NCBI RefSeq assembly: GCF_022842045.1
Contig: NZ_JALHQI010000003.1
Location: 20,141 to 84,140, forward strand
From: Arenimonas sp.
GTDB taxonomy: Bacteria > Pseudomonadota > Gammaproteobacteria > Xanthomonadales > Xanthomonadaceae
Direction: 5' to 3'
Length of the DNA stretch: 64,000 nucleotides
Below, one piece after another: positions 34,674 to 48,890 of the stretch (position 1 is its first letter; each line of letters starts with the position of its first letter). A model generated the notes under the pieces. The model was not told the origin of the DNA, made no database searches, and worked only from the letters and a program-made list of their open reading frames with translations. The translations under genes and the position numbers were made by a program.

Positions 34674-36221
34674 ATGGGAGCGCTGCACACGCTCGATTAC
34701 CTGGTGCTGGCGGTTTATTTCGCGATCGTCATCGCTGTCTGCGCGCGGGTGTCCCGGCGCAGCCCGGACAGCGACGAGCTGTTCCTGGCCGGGCGCACGC
34801 TCGGCGTCGGCGTGGTCGGCCTGTCCCTGTTCGCCTCGAACATTTCCTCCACCACCCTGATCGGCCTGCCGGGCGCGGCCTGGCAGTCCGGCATCGCGGT
34901 CGCCAACTACGAATGGATGGCGGCGCTGGTGCTGGTGCTCACCGCCGTGTTCGTGGCGCCGGTGCTGCTCGGCAACCGCCTGACCACGATCCCCGAGTTG
35001 CTCGAGCGCCGCTTCGACGCGCGCATGCGCCAGTACCTCTCGGCGGTGTCCATCTTCCTTTCCATCGTGCTCGACACCGCCGGCAGCCTGTTCGCCGGCG
35101 CGCTGGTGCTGCAGGTGTTCTTCCCGGCGCTGCCGCTGGGGGGCACCATCGCCGCCCTGGCCCTCTTCGCAGGCGCCTACACCGCGGCCGGCGGGCTGCG
35201 CGCGGTGGTCTACACCGACGTGCTGCAGTCGGTGGTGCTGCTGTTGGGTTCGGCGTTCCTCGCGCTGCTGGTGTTCGCCGAGTTCGACTACTCCTGGGCG
35301 GCGGTGAAGGCCGCGGTGCCGGCCGACCACCTGTCGCTGGTCCGCCCGTTCGACGATCCGGACCTGCCGTGGCTCGGCACCCTGATCGGCCTGCCGGTGC
35401 TCGGCTTCTACTACTGGACCATGAACCAGTACGTCTCCCAGCGCCTGCTCGGCGCCCGTGACATGCGCGCGGCCGGCGGCGGCGCGCTGCTGGCCGCGGG
35501 GCTGAAACTGTTGCCGCTGTTCCTGATGGTGCTGCCGGGGGCCCTGGCGATCACGCTGCTGCCCGACCTCGAGCGCGCGGACGAAGTGTTCCCGCGGCTG
35601 CTGGCCGAGTACGCGCCGGCGGGCGTGGTCGGCCTGGTGCTGGCCGGGCTGCTCGCAGCGATCATGTCCAGCGTGGATTCGGCGCTGAACTCGGCGTCCA
35701 CCCTGCTCACCGTCGACTTCATCCAGCCGCGGCGGCCCGGGCTCACGCCGCAGGCGCTGGCCAGGCTGGGCCGCTGGCTCACGCTCGGGCTGATGGTGCT
35801 GGCCGCGGCCTGGGCGCCGATGATCGACCGATTCCCCGGGCTGTTCGCCTATCTGCAGCAAGCCTTCGCCTACGTCACGCCGCCGCTGGTGGCGGTGTTC
35901 GCGCTGGGCTTCGTCGACCGGCGCCTCGGTGCGCGCGCGGCGCTGCGAGCGGCGCTGTGCGGCCATGCGCTCAGTGCCGCCTGGTTCGTGGCGACGCAGC
36001 TGGGCTGGATTGAAATCCATTTCACCATCGTCGCCGGCCTGCTGTTCGCGGCGACGATCCTGTTCGCGATGGGTTGGCGCGCCGTGCTCGACGACGTGCC
36101 CGCCCCGGCGGCCTTGGCCGCCGTCTCTCAGGCCCGGGCGGCACCGTCCCCGCGCTGGCTGCGGCCGCTGGCGGCGGCCATGGTCGCGCTGACGCTGGGT
36201 GTCGTGTTCGTGTTCCGCTGA
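34674..36221 (+). CDS. Sodium:solute symporter (SSS family)
   Basis: LDYLVLAVYFAIVIAVC...SDELFLAGRTLGVGVVGLSLFASNISSTTLIGLPGAAW; MSSVDSALNSASTLLTVDF. Confidence 0.93.
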   Translation: MGALHTLDYLVLAVYFAIVIAVCARVSRRSPDSDELFLAGRTLGVGVVGLSLFASNISSTTLIGLPGAAWQSGIAVANYEWMAALVLVLTAVFVAPVLLGNRLTTIPELLERRFDARMRQYLSAVSIFLSIVLDTAGSLFAGALVLQVFFPALPLGGTIAALALFAGAYTAAGGLRAVVYTDVLQSVVLLLGSAFLALLVFAEFDYSWAAVKAAVPADHLSLVRPFDDPDLPWLGTLIGLPVLGFYYWTMNQYVSQRLLGARDMRAAGGGALLAAGLKLLPLFLMVLPGALAITLLPDLERADEVFPRLLAEYAPAGVVGLVLAGLLAAIMSSVDSALNSASTLLTVDFIQPRRPGLTPQALARLGRWLTLGLMVLAAAWAPMIDRFPGLFAYLQQAFAYVTPPLVAVFALGFVDRRLGARAALRAALCGHALSAAWFVATQLGWIEIHFTIVAGLLFAATILFAMGWRAVLDDVPAPAALAAVSQARAAPSPRWLRPLAAAMVALTLGVVFVFR

Positions 36222-38509
36222 GGCCCCGCCCCGCGCACCGCCGCCAGGAAATCGCGGCCCCAGCGATCCACGTCGTAGTTCTCGACGATGCCGTAGAGCT
36301 GGCGCAGCCGGCCCTCGGCCTCATCGGGATCCATCGCCAGCGCCTGCCCCAGGGCCGCGGTGAGGTCGGCCGGGTCGTGCGGGTTGGTCAGCAGCGCGCC
36401 CTTCATCTCGGCGGCGGCACCCGCGAACTCCGACAGCACCAGCACGCCGCGCCCGCCCTCGATGCCCTGGGTGGCCACGAATTCCTTGGCCACCAGGTTC
36501 AGGCCGTCGCGCAGCGGGGTGATCCACATCACGTCGGCGGCGGCGTAGTGCGCCACCACTTCCTCGAAGGGCAGCGGCCGCGCGAAGAAGCGCACCGGCG
36601 TCCAGTCCAGGCGCGAATGGCGGCCGTTGATGCGGCCCACCGCCTGCTCGATCTGCGTCTGCAGCTGGCGGTAGATGGTCATCTCCTTCGCGGCCGGCAC
36701 GCACACCATCACCAGCGTCACCTTGCCCTGCAGCTGCGGCTGGGCCTCGAGCAGGCGGTCGAAGGCCTCGAGTTTCTCAAGCGTGCCCTTGGTGTAGTCG
36801 AGGCGCTCGATCGAGAGCACCAGCTTGCGCGGGCTGATTTCGCGCCGCAGCTTCTCCAGGCTGTTGCGCACGCTCCGCTGGGCCAGCACGTCGCGGATCC
36901 GGCCCAGGTCCGTGCCCACCGGGTGCGCGCCCAGCCCGACCTCGCGGTCGCCCACGCGCAGGCGCGTGGTCATGGTGTCGAGACCGACCGCGCAGCCATA
37001 GGTGAGGAAGCGGGGCGCGCAGCCCTGGCGCTCCAGCGTTTCGGTCGGCATCGCGCCGCGCACCACGTCCACGAAGTTCTCGACCTGGCGCGGGATGTGG
37101 AAGCCGATGTAGTCGCAGCTGAGCAGGCTGCCCAGGATCTCGCGCCGCCACGGCACCACGTTGAAGATGTCGGCGGAGGGGAAGTAGGTGTGGTGGAAGA
37201 AGGCGATCTTCAGGTCCGGGCGCAGCTCGCGCAGGCGTGCCGGCACCATCCACAGGTTGTAGTCGTGCAGCCACACGGTGGCACCGTGCGCGGCCTCCGC
37301 CGCGGCGGCCTCGGCGAAGCGGCGGTTGACCTTCAGGAACACCTTCCAGTCGTCCTCGCGGAAGCGCGCGCGCTCCCAGAAGGTGTGCAGCATTGGCCAG
37401 AAGGCTTCCTTCGAGAACCGCTTGTAGAACGCGTCCACCTCCGCCTTCGACAGCGGCACGCGCGCGGCGGTGAGGTTCGGGTAGCGGTCCACGTCCACCG
37501 GCGTGCGCGCCTCGAAGCCCTCGCGCTTGGCGTCGTCCAGCGTCCAGGCGACCCAGGAGCCGGCCTGTCCGCCGGCGAAGAAGCTCAGCAGGCTGGGGAT
37601 GATGCCGTTGGGCGAGGTCGGGCGGCGGCGCACCAGCTTGCCGTCTTCGAACGACTCCTCGAAGGGCAGGCGGTGGTAGACCATCACCAGGTCGGACTGG
37701 CCGGCCCGGCCCGGGGCGGGGGCCTCGACGTGCGGGTCGTTGGCCGGCAGCAGGCCGAAGTGCTCGATCGCCTGGAGGATGCCGCCGCAACCGGCTTCGC
37801 TGGCGTGCAGCACGTGCTCGTGGCGGTGCGTTGCCTCCAGCAGCGCGGGCTCGGACTGGCCGACGCAGACGCCGTTGAAGCCCGCCTCGTACATCGAGAG
37901 GTCGTTGAGGGTGTCGCCGGCGACCAGGATGCGGTCCACCGGCAGCCGCAGCAGCGCGGCCAGGGCCTGCAGGGTGCGGCCCTTGTCGGTGCGCGGCGGC
38001 AGGATGTCGAGGTAGCGGTCGGCGGAATAGAGCACCGCGCAGCCGAGGGCGCGGGCGGCGTCCTCGATGGCTTCGCGCTGAGGCGCCAGCACGCCGGGCT
38101 CGCAGAAGTAGGAGCAGCGCCGCTCCTGCGGCACGTCCTGGCGGTGCAGGCCGTGGAAGCCGCGCATTGCGTCGGCCACCACGTGCTCGCCGGGCCAGCG
38201 GGCGTCGATGCCCGACTGCAGCGGCTGCAGCGGCTGCAGGGTGCGGCCGTCGACCACGGTCGCGCCCACGTCGCAGACCAGGTAGTCAGGTCGCGGCAAC
38301 GACGGGTCGGACAGCAGCGGGATCACGGCTTCCAGGCTGCGTCCGGTGACCCAGACCAGCCGGATGTGCGGGTGCCGCTCGACCAGCCGGTACAGGCGCT
38401 GGCGATGGGCGGTTTCGCCGGCGAGGAAGGTGCCGTCGAGGTCGGTGGCCAGGACCAGGCGGGGTGTTTCAGGGTGGGGTGTCTCGGGGCGGGCTGTCTG
38501 CTTGCTCAA
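36128..38509 (-). CDS. ggpPS: Bifunctional glucosylglycerol-phosphate phosphatase/synthase (GgpP-GgpS fusion)
   Basis: N-terminal HAD (LATDLDGTF, VAGDTLND) fused to GT20 domain with GgpS-like DYNLWMVPARLRELRPDLKIAFFHHTYFPSADIFNVVPWRREI; TTG start overlapping MFS stop (TTGA). Confidence 0.88.
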   Translation of the reverse strand: MSKQTARPETPHPETPRLVLATDLDGTFLAGETAHRQRLYRLVERHPHIRLVWVTGRSLEAVIPLLSDPSLPRPDYLVCDVGATVVDGRTLQPLQPLQSGIDARWPGEHVVADAMRGFHGLHRQDVPQERRCSYFCEPGVLAPQREAIEDAARALGCAVLYSADRYLDILPPRTDKGRTLQALAALLRLPVDRILVAGDTLNDLSMYEAGFNGVCVGQSEPALLEATHRHEHVLHASEAGCGGILQAIEHFGLLPANDPHVEAPAPGRAGQSDLVMVYHRLPFEESFEDGKLVRRRPTSPNGIIPSLLSFFAGGQAGSWVAWTLDDAKREGFEARTPVDVDRYPNLTAARVPLSKAEVDAFYKRFSKEAFWPMLHTFWERARFREDDWKVFLKVNRRFAEAAAAEAAHGATVWLHDYNLWMVPARLRELRPDLKIAFFHHTYFPSADIFNVVPWRREILGSLLSCDYIGFHIPRQVENFVDVVRGAMPTETLERQGCAPRFLTYGCAVGLDTMTTRLRVGDREVGLGAHPVGTDLGRIRDVLAQRSVRNSLEKLRREISPRKLVLSIERLDYTKGTLEKLEAFDRLLEAQPQLQGKVTLVMVCVPAAKEMTIYRQLQTQIEQAVGRINGRHSRLDWTPVRFFARPLPFEEVVAHYAAADVMWITPLRDGLNLVAKEFVATQGIEGGRGVLVLSEFAGAAAEMKGALLTNPHDPADLTAALGQALAMDPDEAEGRLRQLYGIVENYDVDRWGRDFLAAVRGAGPQRNTNTTPSVSATMAAASGRSQRGDGAARA

Positions 38510-39759
38510 GGGTTTTCCTGGGTAGCGGTGGGAGGGGGTGATTCGGTTTCGGGCAGCAGTTCCAGCGCCGCCGGGGTGGTGCGCAGCATCGGGTGGAACG
38601 CCGCCGGGTGGCGGTCGGGGCGGCGGTTCAGGGCCAGGCGCGCCATCAGGAACAGCGACAGCGCGGCCAGCACCGCCGCGAAGTAGGCGGGCAGGGCGCC
38701 CGGCCCGTGGCGCGACATCAGCTCGCCGGCGATCATCGGGCCCAGCATGGCGCCGATGCCGTGCACCAGCAGCAGGCTGGAGCAGCCCGACAGCAGGTCC
38801 TCGCGGGGCAGGGTGTCGAGCATGTGCGCCACGCTCATCGGATAGATGGAGAAAGCCAGCCCGCCAAAGGCGAAGAACAGGGCGTAGATCCAGCCGCCGC
38901 CCCAGCCCGCGCCCGGCAGCGCCGCCAGCGCGACGGCGGCGGCGGCGGCGCAGGCCAGCGCGAGCCCGATGCGGCGGTCCAGGCGGTCCGACAGCCGGCC
39001 CAGCGGCCACTGCAGCAGCGCCCCGCCGAGGATGGTGGCGACCATGAAGTGCGAGATGCCTGCGCGGTCCAGCCCGATCTCGCCGGCATAGACCGGGCCC
39101 AGGCCCCAGAACGCCCCCATCGCCAGCCCGGACAACCCGGCCGCCAGGGTCGCCGCCGGCGCCACCGCGTACAGGCGGCGCAGGCCCAGGCGTGGATTCG
39201 GCGGGAACGTCGGCTGCGCCAGCCGCGTCAGCGTCACCGGCAGCGCCGAGGCGCAGACCAGGATGGCCACCAGGCTGAACAGCATGAAGCCGCCGTCCAC
39301 GCCCAGCCCCAGCAGCAACTGACCCAGCGCCAGCGCGCCCAGGTTCACCGCCATGTAGATCGCGAACACCCGGCCACGGATGGCGGGGTCAGGCTGCGCG
39401 TTGAGCCAGCTTTCGATGACGGTGTACAGCGTGACCAGTGCGACGCCGGTGACAACCCGCAGCCCGAACCAGGCCGCCGGGTCGACCCAGACCGGGTGCA
39501 GCAGCACCGCGATCGCGGCCAGCCCGGTGCAGAAGGCGAAGGCGCGGACGTGGCCGATCCGGCGGATCAGCGGCGGCGCCAGGAAGGTGCCGGCCAGGAA
39601 GCCGGCGAAGTAGCCCGACATCACCCAGCCCAGGGTCTGCCCGCCGTAGCCCTCCAGCCCGCCGCGCACCGCCAGCAGGGTACCCAGCAGCCCGCTGCCG
39701 GCCAGCAGCAGCGCCACGCCCGCCAGCAGGGCGGTCAGGGGAAGGACAGCACGGATCAA
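38506..39759 (-). CDS. MFS transporter (YcaD-like)
   Basis: 12-TM MFS pattern; GYFAGFLAGTFLAPPLIRRIGHVRAFAF motif A-like loop; immediately upstream of ggpPS. Confidence 0.88.
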   Translation of the reverse strand: MIRAVLPLTALLAGVALLLAGSGLLGTLLAVRGGLEGYGGQTLGWVMSGYFAGFLAGTFLAPPLIRRIGHVRAFAFCTGLAAIAVLLHPVWVDPAAWFGLRVVTGVALVTLYTVIESWLNAQPDPAIRGRVFAIYMAVNLGALALGQLLLGLGVDGGFMLFSLVAILVCASALPVTLTRLAQPTFPPNPRLGLRRLYAVAPAATLAAGLSGLAMGAFWGLGPVYAGEIGLDRAGISHFMVATILGGALLQWPLGRLSDRLDRRIGLALACAAAAAVALAALPGAGWGGGWIYALFFAFGGLAFSIYPMSVAHMLDTLPREDLLSGCSSLLLVHGIGAMLGPMIAGELMSRHGPGALPAYFAAVLAALSLFLMARLALNRRPDRHPAAFHPMLRTTPAALELLPETESPPPTATQENP

Positions 39760-39918
39760 GGGTCTCGCCGGTTCAAGTCAGCGTGCGATTCTAACATATT
39801 GATATGAATGGAGAAAATCGCCAGCGTTCAGTCACTTGCGGGCCCCGGGCTTGAACTGGCGGCCCGGATACCCACTAATGCGCGCACTCGGCCACCGGCC
39901 GCACGAACATCCGCGACC

Positions 39919-40212
39919 ATGCCCATCTACGCCTTCGAGTGCGCCCACTGCGGCCACGCCTTCGACCGACTCCAGAAGCTTTCCGACCCGGACCCGACCG
40001 ACTGCCCCGAGTGCGGCCAGCCCCAGGTCCGGCGCCAGCTGACCGCGCCCAGCTTCCGGCTGGCCGGCTCCGGCTGGTACGAGACCGACTTCAAGAAGGA
40101 TGGCGACAAGAAGCGCAATCTCGCCGACGGCGCCGCCAAGTCCGAGCCGGCGGCCAAGCCCGAGCCCGCCGCCAAGCCAGCCGAGTCCAAGCCGGCGCCC
40201 GCCTCGGACTGA
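39919..40212 (+). CDS. FmdB-family zinc ribbon protein
   Basis: MPIYAFECAHCGHAFDRLQKLSDPDPTDCPECG two CxxC pairs. Confidence 0.95.
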   Translation: MPIYAFECAHCGHAFDRLQKLSDPDPTDCPECGQPQVRRQLTAPSFRLAGSGWYETDFKKDGDKKRNLADGAAKSEPAAKPEPAAKPAESKPAPASD

Positions 40213-40249
40213 TTGCCGCCTGCGCCCGCGGCGGGGTAGGGTCGGCGGC

Positions 40250-40939
40250 ATGAAGACCCCGACCCACGCCGCGAGCCTGCTCGCCACCGCCGTCCTGCTG
40301 GCCGCCTGCGCCGGCCCCGAAGCCACCCGGCCCGACGCCGGCGCCCAGTTCGGCCTGGCCGAGCCGCTGCCGCCGCCCGGCATCGGCGATCCGGCAGTGC
40401 AGGTGGCGCCGGTGGATGCCTTCCTGGCGCGCATCGCCACCCACTGCGGCCAGGCCTTCGAAGGCCGGGTGAGGGTGGATACGCCGGCCCAGCCCAACGA
40501 TGCCTTCAGCGGCAAGCGGCTGGTGATGCACGTGCGCGGCTGCGACGCCGACGAGCTGCGCATCCCCTTCCACGTCGGCGAGGACCGCTCGCGCACCTGG
40601 GTGCTGACCCGCACCGCCACCGGCCTGCGGCTCAAGCACGACCATCGCCACGAGGACGGCAGCGCCGACGCCGTGACGATGTACGGCGGCGATACCGCCG
40701 CGCCCGGCAGTGCGCGCCGCCAGGCCTTCCCGGTGGACGCCGAATCCATCGCCACCTTCCGCCGCGAAGGCCTCACGGCCTCGCTGGAAAACACCTGGGC
40801 CATGGAAATCGAGCCCGGCCAGGTCTTCGTCTATGAGCTCTCGCGCCCGAACGGCCGCCTGTTCCAGGTCGAGTTCGACCTCAGCCGCCCGGTGCCGGCG
40901 CCGCCGGCGCCCTGGGGCAGCGAGCTGCCCGGCGAGTAG
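40250..40939 (+). CDS. Hypothetical lipoprotein
   Basis: Lipobox MKTPTHAASLLATAVLLAACAG; coding frame between fmdB-like gene and aspS. Confidence 0.75.
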   Translation: MKTPTHAASLLATAVLLAACAGPEATRPDAGAQFGLAEPLPPPGIGDPAVQVAPVDAFLARIATHCGQAFEGRVRVDTPAQPNDAFSGKRLVMHVRGCDADELRIPFHVGEDRSRTWVLTRTATGLRLKHDHRHEDGSADAVTMYGGDTAAPGSARRQAFPVDAESIATFRREGLTASLENTWAMEIEPGQVFVYELSRPNGRLFQVEFDLSRPVPAPPAPWGSELPGE

Positions 40940-41053
40940 CCCGCCGGCCTCGCCCCCGGCGCGCGGCCAATTTGCCGGCACCGGGGCCGCGGCCCTAGAA
41001 TTCCGGGTCTTCCGCCGCCCGTCCGGGCCCGGCGAATTCCCTTCGGAGCAAGC

Positions 41054-42819
<1,766 letters not shown>

Positions 42820-42823
<4 letters not shown>

Positions 42824-43452
42824 ACCCGGCCGGCGCCAGCGGACACGTCGTCCTGGTCCACGGCGTGTGGATGCGGGGGCTGACGATGCTGCCGCTGGCC
42901 CGCCGCCTGCAGGCGGCGGGCTTCAGCACCGAGGTCTTCGATTACGCCAGCCTGTTCCAGGGCCCCGGCCCCTCGGTGGACCGGCTGGCGGCGCGCATGC
43001 TCTCGCGCGGTCCCGGCCCGGTGCACCTGGTCGGGCACAGCCTGGGCGGCCTGGTGGCGCTGGAAACCGCAGCGGGCTGGTCCGGCCTGCCGCCCGGCCG
43101 CATCGTCTGCCTCGGCTCGCCGCTGGCGGGCAGCGGCGCTGCGCGCGGCATGGCCCACAGCCACCTGGGTGCACTGCTCGGCCGCAGCGGCCGCCTGCTC
43201 AAGAGCGGCCTGTACGAACTGCCGCGCGGGCGCGAGGTCGGCGTCATCGCCGGCTGCCGGGCCGCGGGGCTGGGCAAGGTGTTCGGGCGCTTCGACGGGC
43301 CCAACGACGGCACCGTGGCGGTCTGGGAAACCCGGCTGCCGGGCCTGGCCGACCATCGCGTGCTGCCCGCCAGCCACACCGGCATGATCTTCTCGTCCGA
43401 AGTGGCGGCGCTGGCCGCCGGCTTCCTCCGTGACGGCCGCTTCCCCGGCTGA
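42820..43452 (+). CDS. Alpha/beta hydrolase (lipase-like); start uncertain, possible CTG
   Basis: [13 protein letters not shown] and [14 protein letters not shown] nucleophile elbow; frame begins at CTGA overlap with aspS stop. Confidence 0.8.
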
Positions 43453-43469
43453 GCGCACGCCGTGGGCCC

Positions 43470-43475
43470 TATAAT
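43470..43475 (+). promoter_or_regulatory. Putative -10 element (TATAAT) upstream of yebC
   Basis: ccctataatcaccg in the 43453-43514 intergenic gap; no obvious -35. Confidence 0.4.
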
Positions 43476-43514
43476 CACCGCTTCGCAAATCTTAGCTGGC
43501 AGGGGTTGGGTTCC

Positions 43515-44242
<728 letters not shown>

Positions 44243-44246
<4 letters not shown>

Positions 44247-44770
44247 CCCGCATCCTCGGCATCGACCCGGGCTCGCAGCGCACCGGCGTCGGCATCATCG
44301 ACGTCGACGCCACGGGCAAGTGCGCCTACGTGCACTGCCAGGCACTCAACCTGCTGGTGGACACCGAGGACTTCCCGGCGCGCCTCGGCAAGCTGGTGTT
44401 CGACCTCGAGGAGGTGCTGGAAACCTGGCAGCCCACGGTCGTTGCCATCGAGTCGGTGTTCATGGACAAATCGGCCACCTCGGCGCTGAAGCTGGGCCAC
44501 GCCCGCGGCGCCGCCATCGCCACCGTGGTTCGCCGCGGCCTGTCGGTGAGCGAGTACGCGCCGCGCCTGATCAAGCAGTCGCTGGTCGGCAGCGGCGCCG
44601 CCGACAAGACCCAGGTGCAGCACATGGTCCGCCTGCTGCTGAACCTGGGCGAGAAGAAACTGCAGGCCGACGCCGCCGACGCGCTCGCGGTCGCGCTCAC
44701 CCACGCCCACACCAGCGCCACCGCCGGCCGCACCGGCCTGGCGAGTGCCTTGCTCCGGAGACGCAGATGA
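44243..44770 (+). CDS. ruvC: Holliday junction endonuclease RuvC
   Basis: GTG start (GTGA overlap); [34 protein letters not shown]. Confidence 0.97.
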
Positions 44771-45366
44771 TCGGCCGCCTGAAGGGATTGCTCGTGTACA
44801 AGGCGCCGCCGGCGTTGATGGTGGACGTGGGCGGCGTGGGCTACGAGCTCTCGGCGCCGATGAGCACCTTCTACGACCTGCCCGAGGTCGGCCGCGAGGT
44901 CACGCTGTTCACCCACTACGCGGTGAAGGAGGACGGCGTGGCGCTGTTCGGCTTCCTCACCGAGGCCGAGCGCCGCCTGTTCCGCGAGGTGCAGAAGGTC
45001 ACCGGCGTCGGCGCCAAGATCGCGCTGGCGGTGCTTTCCGGTGCGAGCGTCGACGACTTCGCGCGGCTGGTGCAGGCCGGCGACATCACCGCCCTGTGCC
45101 GCATTCCCGGCATCGGCAAGAAGACCGCCGAGCGCATGGTCGTCGAGCTGCGCGACCGCGCCGCGGATTTCGCCGGCGCCGCCGCCGCCGTGCTGGCGGG
45201 GAAGGGCGGGGCGGTACCCGCCGACCCGGCCACCGAGGCCTCGGTCGCGCTGCAGCAGCTGGGCTACAAGCCGGCCGAGATCCAGAAGATGCTCAAGCAG
45301 GCGGAGCCCGGCGACAGCGCCGAGCAGATCATCCGCAAGGCCCTCAAGTCGGTGCTTCGCGGCTGA
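44767..45366 (+). CDS. ruvA: Holliday junction DNA helicase subunit RuvA
   Basis: [28 protein letters not shown]; Hh[30 protein letters not shown]. Confidence 0.98.
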   Translation: MIGRLKGLLVYKAPPALMVDVGGVGYELSAPMSTFYDLPEVGREVTLFTHYAVKEDGVALFGFLTEAERRLFREVQKVTGVGAKIALAVLSGASVDDFARLVQAGDITALCRIPGIGKKTAERMVVELRDRAADFAGAAAAVLAGKGGAVPADPATEASVALQQLGYKPAEIQKMLKQAEPGDSAEQIIRKALKSVLRG

Positions 45367-45411
45367 CGGCCGCCCTCCCGGTTACACCACTCCCAGCCTG
45401 CGGGCCCTCCC

Positions 45412-47301
45412 ATGACAACCCACTCCCACGACGGCGCCACGGCGCCGCGCACCTGGCCACTGGTGGTCGGCGCCGTCGGCGTCGTCTTCGGCGACATCGG
45501 CACCAGTCCGCTGTACACGCTGAAGGAAGCGTTCGGGCCGCACTACGGCATCGCCCCGGACGCCGCGAACGTGCTCGGGGTGTTGTCCCTGATCCTTTGG
45601 TCCCTGGTCCTGGTGGTCACCCTCAAGTACGTGGCCATCCTGATGCGCGCCGACAACCGGGGCGAGGGCGGCATCCTGGCGTTGACGGCCCTGGTCCAGC
45701 GCAGCCTGCCGGTCGCGGCGCCGCTGGCTTACACGGTCGGCATCCTGGGTGTCTTCGGCACCGCCCTGTTCTTCGGCGACGGCATCATCACGCCGGCCAT
45801 TTCCGTGCTGTCGGCGGTGGAGGGCCTGGAAGTGGCCGCGCCGGAGCTCAAGCGCTTCGTGCTTCCCATCACCTTCGTGGTGCTGGTCTCGCTGTTCTCG
45901 ATGCAGAAGTACGGCACCGAGCGCGTCGGGCGGATCTTCGGGCCCATCACCTGCGTGTGGTTCCTGGTCCTGGCGCTGCTGGGACTGGTCGAGATCGCGC
46001 AGTATCCCGCCGTGCTTTCCGCGCTGAACCCGGCGTGGGCGGTCCGGTTCTTCATCGAGCACGGCGTGGTGGCCTGGCTGGCGCTGGGCGCGATCGTGCT
46101 CGCCGTCACCGGCGGCGAAGCCCTTTACGCCGACATGGGTCATTTCGGCCGGTTCCCCATCCGCCTGGCCTGGCTCGGCCTGGTCATGCCGGCGCTGGTG
46201 CTGAACTACTTCGGGCAGGGCGCCTTCATCCTTTCCCATCCGGGACAGGTCCAGAACCCGTTCTACGAGCTGGTGCCATCCTGGGCGCTTTACCCGATGA
46301 TCGTGCTGGCTACGCTGGCCACCGTGATCGCCTCGCAGGCGCTGATCTCGGGCACGTTCTCGGTGGTTCGCCAGGCCATCCAGCTCGGCTACCTGCCGCG
46401 CATGGAGATCATCCACACCTCGGCGCACAGCGAGGGCCAGATCTACCTGCCTTGGGTGAACCGGGCGATGCTGCTGGCCGTGATCGCGGTGGTGCTGTAC
46501 TTCGGCAGTTCGAGCCACCTGGCGATCGCCTACGGCGTTTCCGTCACCGGCACCATGTTCATCAGCACGCTGTTGCTGCTGATCCTGGCCAAGGTGCGCT
46601 GGCGCCTGCCGGGCTGGCAGGTCTGGCCGCTGGCGCTGGCGTTCCTCGCGATCGAGGCGGCGTTCTTCTCCGCCAACGCCATCAAGTTCGTGGAAGGCGC
46701 GTGGTTCCCGCTGGCGCTCGGCGTGGCGGCGTTCGCGCTGATGCGCAGCTGGCGCCGCGGCCGCGAACTGGTGCATGCGCAGGTGAAGAAGGACAGCCTG
46801 CGGATCGAGACATTCGTGGCCAGCCTGGTGGCGCATCCGCCGCTGCGCGTGCCCGGCACTGCGGTGTTCCTGACGCCGTCGAACCAGTTCATGCCGCCGG
46901 CGATGCTGCACAACCTCAAGCACAACAAGGTGCTGCACCAGCGCAACGTGCTGCTGAGCGTGGAGATCCTCGGCGTTCCGCGGGCCGACGAGGCCGAGCG
47001 GGTGGCGCACCTGGACCTGGGCCACGGGTTCGCGCGCCTGACCCTGCGCTTCGGCTACCTCGAGGATCCGAACGTGCCGCGGGCGCTGAAGCAGTGGCGA
47101 ATCCCGGGCCCGCCCTTCGAGGTGATGGAAACCACCTACTTCGCCAGCCGCGAGACCCTGGTGGCGCGGCCGGGGGAGGGCATGGCGCTGTGGCGGGACA
47201 AGCTGTTCCTGTTCATGTCGCGCAACGCGACGCCCGCGACGGAGTTCTTCCACATCCCCGGGAACCGGCTGGTGGAGCTGGGGACGCAGGTGACCATCTG
47301 A
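45412..47301 (+). CDS. kup: Potassium transporter Kup
   Basis: [50 protein letters not shown]. Confidence 0.98.
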   Translation: MTTHSHDGATAPRTWPLVVGAVGVVFGDIGTSPLYTLKEAFGPHYGIAPDAANVLGVLSLILWSLVLVVTLKYVAILMRADNRGEGGILALTALVQRSLPVAAPLAYTVGILGVFGTALFFGDGIITPAISVLSAVEGLEVAAPELKRFVLPITFVVLVSLFSMQKYGTERVGRIFGPITCVWFLVLALLGLVEIAQYPAVLSALNPAWAVRFFIEHGVVAWLALGAIVLAVTGGEALYADMGHFGRFPIRLAWLGLVMPALVLNYFGQGAFILSHPGQVQNPFYELVPSWALYPMIVLATLATVIASQALISGTFSVVRQAIQLGYLPRMEIIHTSAHSEGQIYLPWVNRAMLLAVIAVVLYFGSSSHLAIAYGVSVTGTMFISTLLLLILAKVRWRLPGWQVWPLALAFLAIEAAFFSANAIKFVEGAWFPLALGVAAFALMRSWRRGRELVHAQVKKDSLRIETFVASLVAHPPLRVPGTAVFLTPSNQFMPPAMLHNLKHNKVLHQRNVLLSVEILGVPRADEAERVAHLDLGHGFARLTLRFGYLEDPNVPRALKQWRIPGPPFEVMETTYFASRETLVARPGEGMALWRDKLFLFMSRNATPATEFFHIPGNRLVELGTQVTI

Positions 47302-47304
47302 AGG

Positions 47305-47387
47305 CAGGAGTTAGTGATCAGGAGTCAGGAGTTAGTGGGATCGCTCTTGGCTCTCACTAACTTCTATCTCCTAATCACTAACTCCTT
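47305..47387. repeat. Imperfect 33-bp inverted repeat immediately 3' of kup
   Basis: Arms 47305-47337 and 47355-47387, each with two copies of a ggagttagtg-like unit. Confidence 0.88.
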
Positions 47388-47445
47388 GTTCCCAGCCACT
47401 GCGGCAGGGGGTCGCGCGCCACCGGAACTGCCATAATCCCCCCCC

Positions 47446-48473
<1,028 letters not shown>

Positions 48474-48477
<4 letters not shown>

Positions 48478-48875
48478 CGGCGGTTCCGTTCAGCTTCCCG
48501 ATAAGGGTTTACTGGGAGGATACCGACGCTGGCGGGGTGGTTTACCACGCCAGCTACGTGCGGTTCCTCGAACGCGCCCGGACCGAATGGCTCCGGGCGA
48601 TGGGCATCGGGCAGCAGGGCCTGCGCGAAAGCGAGGACCTGGTGCTGGTGGTCCGCGCGATGCAGCTCGATTTCCACCAACCCGCCCGGCTCGATGACGA
48701 ACTGCTGGCCAGCGTCGTCGTCACCGAGCGGCGCCACGCCAGCCTGTTGATCGGGCAGGCGATTACCCGGGGCGACCAGGTCCTTGTCCGCGCGGATGTC
48801 CGCGTAGCCTGCCTGGTGGCTTCCAGTTTCCGCCCGCGTGCCCTGCCCGAATGGCTGGCCGCGGATTCCACGTAA
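48474..48875 (+). CDS. ybgC: Tol-Pal-associated acyl-CoA thioesterase
   Basis: [34 protein letters not shown] hotdog motif; ATGA overlap with ruvB; upstream of tolQ. Confidence 0.96.
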
Positions 48876-48890
48876 CCCGGAGCACCCACG

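Noticed and set aside
44745-47360. 871-aa plus-strand ORF overlapping ruvA/kup
   Set aside because: Out-of-frame shadow of kup (Arg/Ala/Gly-rich); kup in the other frame has clear family motifs.
47305-47387. CRISPR-like repeats near kup, nadE or queE
   Set aside because: Only two-copy inverted/direct units without regular spacers or cas genes.
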